From assembly GCA_902363555.1 (NCBI GenBank), contig CABJAM010000003.1:186001-250000 (forward strand): a stretch of DNA of 64,000 nucleotides. The letters are read 5' to 3'. How positions within the stretch are numbered: the first letter of the stretch is position 1; each line of letters begins with the position of its first letter. The notes under the pieces are model-generated. The model had not been told where the DNA came from. It worked only from the letters and a program-made list of their open reading frames with translations, and did no database searches. The translations under genes were made by a program, and so were the position numbers. Shown here piece after piece: positions 42,894 through 51,645 of this stretch. The stretch comes from Lachnospiraceae bacterium (GTDB lineage: Bacteria > Bacillota > Clostridia > Lachnospirales > Lachnospiraceae).

Positions 42894-43078
42894 GTAAAAC
42901 AGGATTTAAAAATGGAGTTCTGTATTTTGGTGTAGAGTACCTGAACGATTACCGGGAATGAGGATATTATGAGTTTTTAGTCTGCGCAGATTTTTCATCA
43001 GATAAAAGAGTAATATTTAATGCACATGAAATCATGGCGAAAAAATTAATGCGTACAGATGGTGCGAATCGTAAGTGA
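42893..43078 (+). pseudogene. Possible decayed coding remnant before the CRISPR leader
   Basis: In a frame different from the preceding gene, codons read GKTGFKNGVLYFGVEYLNDYRE, a TGA at 42959, then GYYEFLVCADFSSDKRVIFN and 18 more residues to a stop at 43076. The composition looks protein-like on both sides of the TGA, suggesting an old gene with one nonsense change. No start or ribosome site is visible and I cannot assign a family. Confidence 0.35.
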
Positions 43079-43252
43079 ACATAGAATTACTAGGGGATTC
43101 GCACTTGAAAAAATGCATAAAAAGTGTAAAATTAGAAAATGTAATGTGGAAGTGAGATATTTACTGGATTTTATGATTGCTTTTTAGAATGAAATTTTGT
43201 AAAACAGAAAAAAGTATATATAAAATATAGCAAAAATTTGTTGGTTTTTGCT
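43079..43252 (+). promoter_or_regulatory. Probable CRISPR leader
   Basis: A very AT-rich stretch immediately upstream of the first repeat, on the side expected from repeat orientation. No coding frame is seen. Promoter elements are not clear. Confidence 0.6.
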
Positions 43253-44960
43253 GTCGCTCCCTTCGCTGGGAGCGTGGATTGAAACCCCTTTATATTCTGC
43301 CGGTCGTATGTCTGGCGGTGTCGCTCCCTTCGCTGGGAGCGTGGATTGAAACCGGTTCTTCGACGCACAGGAAGAACTGGAAAGGGTCGCTCCCTTCGCT
43401 GGGAGCGTGGATTGAAACAGGCATACAACCATCCGTGCCTCCTTAATCCTCCGTCGCTCCCTTCGCTGGGAGCGTGGATTGAAACAACGATATTTGGAAT
43501 TAAAAATGTTGTGATCGATGTCGCTCCCTTCGCTGGGAGCGTGGATTGAAACCTGGAAAATATGAGCCGGATTATCTCTCCTATTGTCGCTCCCTTCGCT
43601 GGGAGCGTGGATTGAAACATGGAAGATCTGGCGGCCGTCAGGAACAAAGGGCGTCGCTCCCTTCGCTGGGAGCGTGGATTGAAACGGCACTTCTGTATTT
43701 TTTGACGGGGTAGTTGTGGTCGCTCCCTTCGCTGGGAGCGTGGATTGAAACATCATCGGCCTGATACTGATTACCCGGGCTCTGAGTCGCTCCCTTCGCT
43801 GGGAGCGTGGATTGAAACATACTGTCATCTGCTAAAAAATAGGCATGATCCGGTCGCTCCCTTCGCTGGGAGCGTGGATTGAAACGCCACAAACTATTGT
43901 CTTGACCAGTATGAGCAGACGTCGCTCCCTTCGCTGGGAGCGTGGATTGAAACACGACATAGAGCTGACCTACTGGACGACCAAGGCCGTCGCTCCCTTC
44001 GCTGGGAGCGTGGATTGAAACATATTGTGAACGTACTCGATCCGGACGTTCACAAGGTCGCTCCCTTCGCTGGGAGCGTGGATTGAAACGTTCGTGTTCA
44101 ACAACTTCCGCCACCGGTGTACAGTCGCTCCCTTCGCTGGGAGCGTGGATTGAAACATAGTGATAATGGATCTAATGTAGTGACTCAGGAGTCGCTCCCT
44201 TCGCTGGGAGCGTGGATTGAAACATACCTCATTTCCTATTTTTTAAGGGCTTCTGCAGTCGCTCCCTTCGCTGGGAGCGTGGATTGAAACATGTATCTCC
44301 CCTTGTTGAGTTATATGTATCTGAGTCGCTCCCTTCGCTGGGAGCGTGGATTGAAACACCATCCAAGATGATGATATGGTTTTGGTTAAAGTCGCTCCCT
44401 TCGCTGGGAGCGTGGATTGAAACTCTTGTATCGTAATCACATTTAGCCTCAAAGACGCGTCGCTCCCTTCGCTGGGAGCGTGGATTGAAACACTGTAATC
44501 CTGTTGCCAAGCCTGTACAGTGCTCGTCGCTCCCTTCGCTGGGAGCGTGGATTGAAACAGATTTATTAACCGTGGAATAGCCTGACTATTAAAGTCGCTC
44601 CCTTCGCTGGGAGCGTGGATTGAAACACGGAAGTTTTTGGGTATTGTAACTCAAATTGGGTCGCTCCCTTCGCTGGGAGCGTGGATTGAAACACATAAAT
44701 CTTGTGTTGTGATATGATAACCACAGTCGCTCCCTTCGCTGGGAGCGTGGATTGAAACACCGGATCACCTCCGGCTTCAAGGGCTTTTAAATGTCGCTCC
44801 CTTCGCTGGGAGCGTGGATTGAAACGGACCAATGCGCCGAAGTGAAATCTGTGCTTTAACGTCGCTCCCTTCGCTGGGAGCGTGGATTGAAACCTGGTAA
44901 TATCTGCTCCTTTTAGGTAACTCTTTTGTCGCTCCCTTCGCCGGGAGCGTGGATTAAATT
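43253..44960 (+). CRISPR. CRISPR array, type I-C-like repeats, 26 repeats and 25 spacers
   Basis: The 33-base repeat starts GTCGCTCCC, forms a stem CGCTCCC/GGGAGCG around TTCGCT and ends GTGGATTGAAAC. Type I-C repeats have the same ends and are usually 32 bases; the loop is one base longer here. Repeats 1-25 are identical. Repeat 26 (44928-44960) is degenerate (CGCCGGG in the loop region and GATTAAATT at the end), marking the old, leader-distal side. Spacers are 33-35 bases and all different by eye. Transcription should run on the plus strand, giving crRNAs with an ATTGAAAC-type 5' handle. No cas gene is found in the window on either side. Confidence 0.98.
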
Positions 44961-44974
44961 ATTAACAAATAAAA

Positions 44975-45019
44975 AACTGATACACAGAGGCCTATATGAT
45001 TAGCCCCTGTGTATCAGTT
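44975..45019 (-). terminator. Terminator of the iron alcohol dehydrogenase gene, abutting the CRISPR end
   Basis: 17-bp stem (AACTGATACACAG.../...CTGTGTATCAGTT, one mismatch) followed on the minus strand by a T run. It also insulates the array from the minus-strand gene. Confidence 0.85.
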
Positions 45020-45159
45020 TATGCAGTTAACTATTTTAATATTGTAACCACCATATACTGACGGTATGAACAAATCCGCGAGAGAATGTAATCGGATTCT
45101 TTTCTTATCCGTATGCTTGATTAATTATCGCGAGTAATCACGCGCAATGTACAAAATTA

Positions 45160-46350
45160 TCAGAAGTTGATATCCTCACCGTAATAGCAGGCTTTAAGCA
45201 GCTTTTCCATCTCATCCTGGGTAGGGATTCTGGGATTGGAGCCGGTGCAGGCGTCTCCGATGGCCAGCTCAGCTACAGCCGGAAGCTTATCCATAAATTC
45301 TTTTTCATCTATAATGCCGCCTTCGTAATCCTTAATACATTTCGGAATATCCAGCATATCGTTCATGGCCTTGATTTCAGCCACAAGTGCAGCAACCTTT
45401 TCTTCCGTAGATGCGCCGTCCAGTCCGATGAAGTCGGCGATTTCAGCGTAGCGAAGCGCAGCCTCTTCGTTTTTGGCATTGTACTGGATTACTCCGGGCA
45501 GATACATAGCGTTGGCGCAGCCATGTACGATATGTCCACCGCTGTAAGCTGCACCGGTCTTGTGAGCCATGGAATGGACAATACCAAGCAGAGCGTTGGA
45601 AAATGCCATTCCGGCCAGACACTGAGCGTTATGCATGCGGTCGCGGGCATCCATATCCCCATCGTAAGATTTTTTCAGATCATTGTGGATCATCTTAATG
45701 GCGTGGAGTGCTAACGGATCCGTATAATCGCAGTGGAGTGTGGAAACATAAGCCTCGATGGCGTGTGTCATGGCATCCATACCGGTGTGAGCAGTGAGCT
45801 TTTTGGGCATTGTCTCAGCAAGGTCCGGGTCAACAATTGCCACATCCGGAGTAATGTTAAAGTCAGCCAATGGATATTTAATACCTTTGTTGTAATCTGT
45901 AATAACACTGAATGCTGTCACCTCGGTTGCTGTACCGGAAGTGGATGGGATTGCACAAAATCTGGCCTTTGTCCGTAAAGTAGGGAAAGAGAATGGTGTG
46001 ATCAGGTCCTCAAAAGTAGTTTCCGGGTATTCGTAGAATGCCCACATTGCCTTGGCTGCATCGATGGGAGAACCACCGCCCATAGCTACGATCCAGTCCG
46101 GTCCAAATTCCTGCATCATTTTTGCACCTTTCATTACTGTTTCCACACTGGGGTCGGGCTCTACGTTTTCAAATAATTGAACGTCCATGCCGGCTTCCTT
46201 TAAATAGCTCACAGCTCTGTCTAAAAATCCAAAACGCTTCATGGAGCCGCCGCCAACGACAACGATTGCCTTTGATCCTGTTAAATTTTTTAATTCCTCA
46301 AGAGAGCCCTTGCCATGGTATAAGTCTCTCGGTAAAGTAAAACGTGCCAT
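45160..46350 (-). CDS. Iron-containing alcohol dehydrogenase
   Basis: 396 residues of the group III (iron) alcohol dehydrogenase family. Motifs: GGGSPIDAAKAMW (nucleotide), Asp in HTGMDAMTHAIEAYVS, and metal histidines in HAIEAY, HSMAHKTG and HIVHGCANAM. The family interconverts aldehydes and alcohols with NAD(P)H, mainly disposing of fermentation aldehydes. The start at 46350 (MARFTLPRD) has GGAGGAA upstream; the open frame further upstream lacks a site. A promoter lies 53 bases before the ATG. It stands alone, with a terminator after it. Confidence 0.92.
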   Translation of the reverse strand: MARFTLPRDLYHGKGSLEELKNLTGSKAIVVVGGGSMKRFGFLDRAVSYLKEAGMDVQLFENVEPDPSVETVMKGAKMMQEFGPDWIVAMGGGSPIDAAKAMWAFYEYPETTFEDLITPFSFPTLRTKARFCAIPSTSGTATEVTAFSVITDYNKGIKYPLADFNITPDVAIVDPDLAETMPKKLTAHTGMDAMTHAIEAYVSTLHCDYTDPLALHAIKMIHNDLKKSYDGDMDARDRMHNAQCLAGMAFSNALLGIVHSMAHKTGAAYSGGHIVHGCANAMYLPGVIQYNAKNEEAALRYAEIADFIGLDGASTEEKVAALVAEIKAMNDMLDIPKCIKDYEGGIIDEKEFMDKLPAVAELAIGDACTGSNPRIPTQDEMEKLLKACYYGEDINF

Positions 46351-46402
46351 AATAAATTCCTCCGTTATATTGATATGTATTGATATTTTTTTAACAATTT
46401 CT

Positions 46403-46430
46403 ATTATAACGAATTTTTGTAAAATTTCAA
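46403..46430 (-). promoter_or_regulatory. Promoter for the iron alcohol dehydrogenase
   Basis: On the minus strand TTGAAA (46430-46425), a 16-base spacer and TATAAT (46408-46403). Confidence 0.7.
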
Positions 46431-46437
46431 CCAATTA

Positions 46438-46491
46438 TTTGTGAAATAACCGTGAAAAGGCGATATTTGTGATAATTAGTAGAATTTGTGA
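46438..46491 (+). repeat. Three TTTGTGA direct repeats upstream of the alcohol dehydrogenase promoter
   Basis: TTTGTGA occurs at 46438, 46466 and 46485, just upstream of the -35 box of the minus-strand promoter. Position suits an activator or Rex/CRP-like binding. The remaining ~240 bases to 46731 are AT-rich and show no other gene or clear signal. Confidence 0.45.
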
Positions 46492-46731
46492 TTTTATATA
46501 CATAAAATTTATGGATTATATCACATTAACCATTTCAATATAAGAAATATTGATAAAAATAAAACATAAAACAGGGAGCGCATTTACAGATTACCAGGTT
46601 TTTCTATAGTATGGTCCGGTTTAAGAACTGAACGCGGGATTATATTTTGTGCCTGCTGTACGATTTAGAGAAAATCTGTTAAAATATACAGGTGATTAAA
46701 ATTATATTTTACGAATGAGGTGAATCCCAGA

Positions 46732-47607
46732 ATGAGAAATGAAGAAGAGATGTATGCGCTGATCCTTAATACAGCCAAAGAGGACCCGCGTATCCGCGCC
46801 GTCTATATGAATGGCTCCAGAACCAATCCCAACGCGGACCGGGATATCTTTCAGGATTACGATATTGTTTATGTGGTCCATGATACACAGCCCTTTATCG
46901 ATGATAAATCGTGGATCGACTGTTTCGGGCAGCGGCTTTATATGCAATATCCGGAAGATAACGTGCTCTTTCCGGACAATGATACATCCAGGTGCTACGG
47001 CTGGCTGATCCAGTTTGCCGATGGCAACCGGCTGGACCTTCATGTACAGACACCGGATTACACGCGGGAAGAAATCGTTAAAGACCGGCTTTGCAAAATA
47101 CTTTTGGATAAGGATGGGCTGCTGCCGCCGATGCCTCCGGCTACCGATGCGGACTTTTATGTTCAAAGACCTGGAGAACCGGAATTTTTGGCATGCTGTA
47201 ATGAATTTTGGTGGTGTCTCAATAACGTGGCCAAGGGGTTGTGGCGTGGGGAAGTGACCTACGTTCAGGACATGCTCGGTTTCGTTGTCCGCCCGGAGCT
47301 GGTGCGGCTTTTGTCCTGGAAAATTGGCTGTTCCCATGATTTTTCTGTGAGTATCGGGAAAAGTGGCAAATATATGTGCCGGTATCTGACGGATGAGCAG
47401 TGGCAGAACTTTTTAAAGACGTATGCGGATGCCGAAGTGGAAAATCTGTGGAATGCCGTAGAAATCATGTGCCGGCTTTTTGATGAGACGGCCAGGGATG
47501 TGGCCTGTGAACTTAACTTTAGTTATAATACAGAAGAGGCCGCGGCCAGTTGGGAATATCTGCGCCATGTCCGGGTGCTGCCAGCGGATGCTGATGCGGT
47601 ATATTAA
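46732..47607 (+). CDS. Aminoglycoside 6-adenylyltransferase-like protein (AadE/ANT(6) family)
   Basis: 291 residues. The nucleotidyltransferase site is plain: AVYMNGSRTNPNADRDIFQDYDIVYVV (GSR followed by DYD) and RLDLHV (third Asp). The C-terminal helical domain (EFWWCLNNVAKGLWRGEVTYVQDML; SWKIGCSHDFSVSIGKSGKYM) matches the ANT(6) family, which transfers AMP to streptomycin. Whether this copy gives resistance or acts on another molecule is unknown. ATG 46732 fits similarity to the family; GTG 46720 is an alternative start. No mobile element is beside it. Confidence 0.85.
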   Translation: MRNEEEMYALILNTAKEDPRIRAVYMNGSRTNPNADRDIFQDYDIVYVVHDTQPFIDDKSWIDCFGQRLYMQYPEDNVLFPDNDTSRCYGWLIQFADGNRLDLHVQTPDYTREEIVKDRLCKILLDKDGLLPPMPPATDADFYVQRPGEPEFLACCNEFWWCLNNVAKGLWRGEVTYVQDMLGFVVRPELVRLLSWKIGCSHDFSVSIGKSGKYMCRYLTDEQWQNFLKTYADAEVENLWNAVEIMCRLFDETARDVACELNFSYNTEEAAASWEYLRHVRVLPADADAVY

Positions 47608-47745
47608 AACGCTGCACCGTCCTTGGGTCCGGAACGCCAGCCAGATACCGATCGCGTATTTTAAATGCCATACAGCATGCGAGCTTTTTAAGCCGGCCCC
47701 CGAAGCATCATGCATTATGGGAGCCGGCAGATATATTCGGACCTC

Positions 47746-48492
47746 TTACGCCATGACCGTCAACTCGAATTTATTGCAGTCGCCCCGGTAAAAGGCCAGC
47801 GTATATTCCAATGGTATATTTTCTTCCGTAAACCCGGTGGACGTAAAAAACAGCACCGGGTCGCCGGGTTTGATTTCCAGGCACTTTGCATTTTGTGCCG
47901 AGGCTTTGATGGACTCAATAACACGGCGGACATGATGGATCTTATCACTGGGATCGTGGGCCTCCAGTACTTTATAAAGGGATTCCGATGTAAAATCATG
48001 GTCCATAATATAAGAACAGTGATTATATGGAAGATAGGTTCTTACTTCCACAATGGGGGAGTTGTCGGCAAAACGTTTTCTGTGAAGGAAAATCGCCGGC
48101 TCATCGTCCGCCAGCCCCAGCGCTTCCTTAACCTGGGGCAAAGGTGTGACGGTTGTCATGGAGATCACCTCTGTCTTAGGTGTTTTATTCTGTTTACTGA
48201 TCTGATCATTGAACGATTCCAATCGTACAAAAAAATCCTGATTGATCTTCTTTCGCGTCACAAAGGTTCCTTTACTCTTTATCCGATACAGCTTTCCCTC
48301 CTGGACCAGCTCGGAAATGGCCTGGCGCACTGTGGTGCGGCTGACACCGAACTGAGTGATCAGTTCCTCCTCTGTTGGAATGGCATCGTCCGGCGCATAG
48401 GCGCCGCTTTCAATTTCTGTCTGAATAATATTCTTTAACTGATAATAGAGCGGGATGGGAACCGCCTTATCTAATACATGGTCTGATATCAT
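47746..48492 (-). CDS. GntR family regulator, HutC/UTRA type
   Basis: 248 residues. A winged helix at residues 12-75 (PIPLYYQLKNIIQTEIESG; EEELITQFGVSRTTVRQAISELVQEGKLYRIKSKGTFV) is followed by a UTRA ligand domain ending EYTLAFYRGDCNKFEL. It probably represses the divergent desulfidase/dipeptidase operon and itself: the 18-bp palindromes at 48546-48563 and 48771-48788 sit at the two promoters. GGAGAAT lies before the ATG at 48492. The effector is unknown, perhaps cysteine or a Cys dipeptide. Confidence 0.9.
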   Translation of the reverse strand: MISDHVLDKAVPIPLYYQLKNIIQTEIESGAYAPDDAIPTEEELITQFGVSRTTVRQAISELVQEGKLYRIKSKGTFVTRKKINQDFFVRLESFNDQISKQNKTPKTEVISMTTVTPLPQVKEALGLADDEPAIFLHRKRFADNSPIVEVRTYLPYNHCSYIMDHDFTSESLYKVLEAHDPSDKIHHVRRVIESIKASAQNAKCLEIKPGDPVLFFTSTGFTEENIPLEYTLAFYRGDCNKFELTVMA

Positions 48493-48545
48493 GGTATTCT
48501 CCTCTAAATGTTTTAAATACATACCTTAATAGAACTATATGCTTT

Positions 48546-48563
48546 TGTTATAACATAATGATA
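48546..48563. promoter_or_regulatory. GntR operator candidate 1, over the gntR promoter
   Basis: TGTTATAACATAATGATA, 15 of 18 bases identical to the site at 48771-48788. It overlaps the -10 and spacer of the GntR promoter, so autorepression is likely. Confidence 0.7.
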
Positions 48564-48575
48564 ATAAAAAATCAA
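48547..48575 (-). promoter_or_regulatory. Promoter for the GntR gene
   Basis: On the minus strand TTGATT (48575-48570), a 17-base spacer and TATAAC (48552-48547), 55 bases before the ATG. Confidence 0.65.
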
Positions 48576-48723
48576 GATAAAAATAATTGAATTTTTTAAA
48601 GCGGACGATCAGAATAATAAGTATTTATAGATGATCTATCAATGAATACTGTAAAAATGCATAGAATATGGACATAAATATTGTATGTTATATACAAAAC
48701 TGCATGTTTAAGGGATTTATGGA

Positions 48724-48752
48724 TTGACATTTTAAAGACATTGATGTATTGT
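48724..48752 (+). promoter_or_regulatory. Promoter for the desulfidase/dipeptidase operon
   Basis: TTGACA (48724-48729), 17-base spacer, TATTGT (48747-48752), weak -10. Confidence 0.55.
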
Positions 48753-48770
48753 AATGGCATAAGGTTGTTA

Positions 48771-48788
48771 TGTCATTACATAATGACA
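48771..48788. promoter_or_regulatory. GntR operator candidate 2, downstream of the operon promoter
   Basis: TGTCATTACATAATGACA, a perfect 8-bp inverted repeat with a 2-base centre, 18 bases past the -10 box. A repressor here would block transcription start or clearance. The rest of 48493-48831 holds only these sites. Confidence 0.75.
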
Positions 48789-48831
48789 ATATAAAAAAGA
48801 TAGGATTCATAACAATATGGAGGATGGTAAG

Positions 48832-50106
48832 ATGAATCATATGGATATGGAGCGCTGTATTGCAGTTCTGAGGAAGGAACTGATTCCTGCTTTTGGATGT
48901 ACGGAACCCATAGCAATTGCTTACGCGGCGGCGAAGGCCAGGGATATATTAGGTGCGGAGCCGGAGAGGCTGATTGTTTCTTGCAGTGGTAATATAGTAA
49001 AAAATGTAAAGGGCGTTGTAGTACCGGCTACGGGAGGCCTTAAAGGGATTGAGGCCGCAGCCGTAATAGGTATCACCGGCGGCGACGCACAGATGGAGCT
49101 GGAAGTCCTTCATAGCGTAGATGATGCGGCACAGGACCGTGCCAGGAAACTGTTGGAGGATAAAATATGTCAGGTGAAGCTCTTAAAGAGCGATGAAAAG
49201 CTGCACATTATTGTGGAAGCTTTTTGGGGATCGCATCAGGCGCTTGTAGAGCTGAAGCACACGCATACGGGGATTGTTCGCATCGAAAGGGACGGGCAGG
49301 TGGTCTTTTTAGAGGAAGTGGCGAAAGCAGCCGATGACGATACAGAGGAAAGTCTGGATTTTTTGGATTTCCGGACGATTTACGAATTTGCACAGTCGGT
49401 AAAGCTGGAAGATATCCGGGATATTCTTAAAAGACAGATTGATTACAATACGAGCATTGCCGAATACGGAATGACTCACAGCTACGGCGCCAATGTGGGA
49501 GCCACGCTCATTGAGGTTTATGGGCGGGATATAAAAATTCTGGCGAAGGCTCTGCCGGCGGCTGGCTCCGATGCCCGGATGGGCGGCTGTGAAATGCCGG
49601 TTGTGATTAATTCCGGCAGCGGTAATCAGGGAATGACCGTTTCCCTTCCTGTGATCGCCTATGCAAAAGAACTGGGAGCCTCAAGTGAACAGCTGTACCG
49701 TGCGCTGTGTGTCAGCAATCTGACCGCAATCTATCAAAAAAGTGAGATTGGCCGGTTATCTGCCTACTGCGGTGCAGTCAGCGCGGCTGCCGGAGCCGGT
49801 GCGGGAATTGTATGGCTGATGGGCGGAGGCGTAGAAGAGATTGCTTCGGTCGTGAGTAATACTCTGGCAAATGTGGCTGGAATCATATGTGACGGTGCCA
49901 AAGCCTCCTGTGCTGCGAAAATAGCTTCCAGCGTGGAGGCGGCGATCATGGCCTTAAATCTGACGTTCCGCGGCAAGTCTTTTCACGCCGGGGAGGGCGT
50001 TGTGAAGGCGGATGCCAACACAACCGTCAAGGGGGTGGCCACCATTGCCAGAGAGGGCATGCAAAAAACCGATGAGGTTATTTTAAATGTCATGGTTGGT
50101 GATTGA
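48832..50106 (+). CDS. cyuA: L-cysteine desulfidase (CyuA / UPF0597 family)
   Basis: 424 residues. The family breaks L-cysteine into sulfide, pyruvate and ammonia using a [4Fe-4S] cluster. Cys23 in PAFGCTEPIAIAYAAA is the first conserved cluster Cys; others lie in SAYCGAVSAAAGAGAGI and GIICDGAKASCAAK. NSGSGNQGMTVSLPVIAYA is a family marker. ATG 48832 has GGAGG 9 bases upstream. It is the first gene under the GntR-controlled promoter and is followed by a dipeptidase, so cysteine probably comes from peptides. Serine or other amino acids remain possible substrates. Confidence 0.88.
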   Translation: MNHMDMERCIAVLRKELIPAFGCTEPIAIAYAAAKARDILGAEPERLIVSCSGNIVKNVKGVVVPATGGLKGIEAAAVIGITGGDAQMELEVLHSVDDAAQDRARKLLEDKICQVKLLKSDEKLHIIVEAFWGSHQALVELKHTHTGIVRIERDGQVVFLEEVAKAADDDTEESLDFLDFRTIYEFAQSVKLEDIRDILKRQIDYNTSIAEYGMTHSYGANVGATLIEVYGRDIKILAKALPAAGSDARMGGCEMPVVINSGSGNQGMTVSLPVIAYAKELGASSEQLYRALCVSNLTAIYQKSEIGRLSAYCGAVSAAAGAGAGIVWLMGGGVEEIASVVSNTLANVAGIICDGAKASCAAKIASSVEAAIMALNLTFRGKSFHAGEGVVKADANTTVKGVATIAREGMQKTDEVILNVMVGD

Positions 50107-50144
50107 ACGCCTGTCACCAATTTCCTAAGGGAAAACGTTGACCT

Positions 50145-50168
50145 GTTGCGTATCCGCGCAACACCTTT
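50145..50168 (+). terminator. Small terminator-like hairpin between desulfidase and dipeptidase genes
   Basis: GTTGCG/CGCAAC stem followed by ACCTTTTT. Short, so likely a partial terminator that lowers dipeptidase expression. Confidence 0.45.
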
Positions 50169-50213
50169 TTAGCAGTACTTATTATAAATATTTTAGAAAA
50201 GGAAGGTAAACCT

Positions 50214-51575
50214 GTGGAAAAAAATATTTTGAAAAATCTGGCCGGATGGCTGGAAGCACATAAAACGGAGATGCTTGAAGACATTGCCAGTCTGGTGGCC
50301 ATCCCTACCGTGGTGGATGAAGGTGAGGGCGGCTATCCTTACGGAACAGCACTGGCCGATGCGGTTCGGCATATGGGCGCTTTGGCTGAGAAATATGGCT
50401 TTGACTGGCAGAATCATGGCTGGCACTGTATAAGTATCAGCTATGGACCAAAGGGAAACGGACAGCTCGGTATCTGGGGCCACCTGGATGTGGTACCTCC
50501 CGGAGACGGATGGATTTATCCACCTTTTGAGTGCCGCCAGGTAGAAAACTTTCTGCTGGGCCGGGGCACTCAGGATAATAAAGGGCCGGACATAGGCTCG
50601 CTCTACGTTTTACGTTATTTGAAGGAACACGGTATCGTACCGGATTTTGAAATCCGGCTGATTTACGGCTGCGAGGAAGAAACAGGGATGAAGGATGTTG
50701 TGGAATATTTAAAACTTGAGCCGGCACCCGATTATTCCTTTGTACCGGATTGCGGATTCCCTGTCTGCTATGGGGAAAAAGGCTTCCTTAAAATCAAACT
50801 TCGCTCAAAACTCCTGTCCGGAGCAGTCACGTTTATGAATGGCGGCCAGGCGGCCAATGCTATACCGGCTCATGGCACTGCAGTGATCTGCGGCAAAATC
50901 ATTGAGGCGGATGGTGTTCCCGGTCATTCCGCCTATCCGGATGGGCTGGTGAATGCCTTTGGCGCTTTAGGCCGGTTGTGTATGGATGTGGACGGACTGA
51001 CGGACGGCGACAGACAGGCATTCAGATTTCTGGCGGATGCCGGAAGTGACGGTTACGGCCGGGCGCTTGGTCTGGAACGTATGGATGAACCCAGTGGATT
51101 TATGACCTGCGCGCCAACACTGCTGGATTTTAATGATGGCGCCATGGAAGTGGTTATGAATATCCGATATCCGATCACCCTTGAATCTGAAACGATCGTG
51201 GACGATCTGAAAAAGAAGGCTGGGGAGTACGGGCTGGATGTATGTGATGTGGACGACAGTAAACCGAACCATGAGGACCCTGACGGTGTTTGGGCACAGT
51301 ATTTGACAGATTGCTTTGAGGAGGTCATGGGTGAGCGCCAGGAGCCGTTTGTGATGAGTGGCGGAACCTATGCGAGAAAGGTGCCGAATGCTGTAGGCTT
51401 CGGGCCGGGACTGCCAAAGGATATTACGGTGCTTGACCTGCCGGACGGACATGGCGAGTGCCATCAGCCGGACGAATCCCAGTGTATCGATACACTATTT
51501 GCGGCCTGGAAGGTGTACGCCTATACCGTATTAAAGCTGATAGAAACCGGATTACCGCCCAAAATGGCAGGCTGA
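50214..51575 (+). CDS. M20 family dipeptidase, PepV/Sapep type
   Basis: 453 residues. Motifs: WGHLDVVPPGDGW (metal His and Asp), GRGTQDNKGPD, YGCEEETGMKDV, PDCGFPVCYGEKG, and the final His-rich GHGECHQPDESQ. This matches PepV-like dipeptidases, which cut dipeptides inside the cell. GTG start with GGAAGG upstream. In the same unit as the cysteine desulfidase, it could release cysteine from dipeptides such as Cys-Gly; that is inference. It is not closely similar to the M20 trio at 2130-5989. Confidence 0.88.
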   Translation: MEKNILKNLAGWLEAHKTEMLEDIASLVAIPTVVDEGEGGYPYGTALADAVRHMGALAEKYGFDWQNHGWHCISISYGPKGNGQLGIWGHLDVVPPGDGWIYPPFECRQVENFLLGRGTQDNKGPDIGSLYVLRYLKEHGIVPDFEIRLIYGCEEETGMKDVVEYLKLEPAPDYSFVPDCGFPVCYGEKGFLKIKLRSKLLSGAVTFMNGGQAANAIPAHGTAVICGKIIEADGVPGHSAYPDGLVNAFGALGRLCMDVDGLTDGDRQAFRFLADAGSDGYGRALGLERMDEPSGFMTCAPTLLDFNDGAMEVVMNIRYPITLESETIVDDLKKKAGEYGLDVCDVDDSKPNHEDPDGVWAQYLTDCFEEVMGERQEPFVMSGGTYARKVPNAVGFGPGLPKDITVLDLPDGHGECHQPDESQCIDTLFAAWKVYAYTVLKLIETGLPPKMAG

Positions 51576-51645
51576 CGAAAAGCAATTTAAAAATACATTA
51601 TAAGGAAGATCTTATAGATTAAGAAACATATAAAAAGGAGACACG

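Noticed and set aside
43171..44832. Long repeated reading frames through the CRISPR array giving FNPRSQRRER, FQSTLPAKGAT and SIHAPSEGSD repeats
   Set aside because: They are translations of the CRISPR repeats on the minus strand, a well-known annotation artefact, not proteins.
47710..48438. 242-codon plus-strand frame opposite the GntR gene
   Set aside because: It is the antisense shadow of a clear GntR/UTRA protein.
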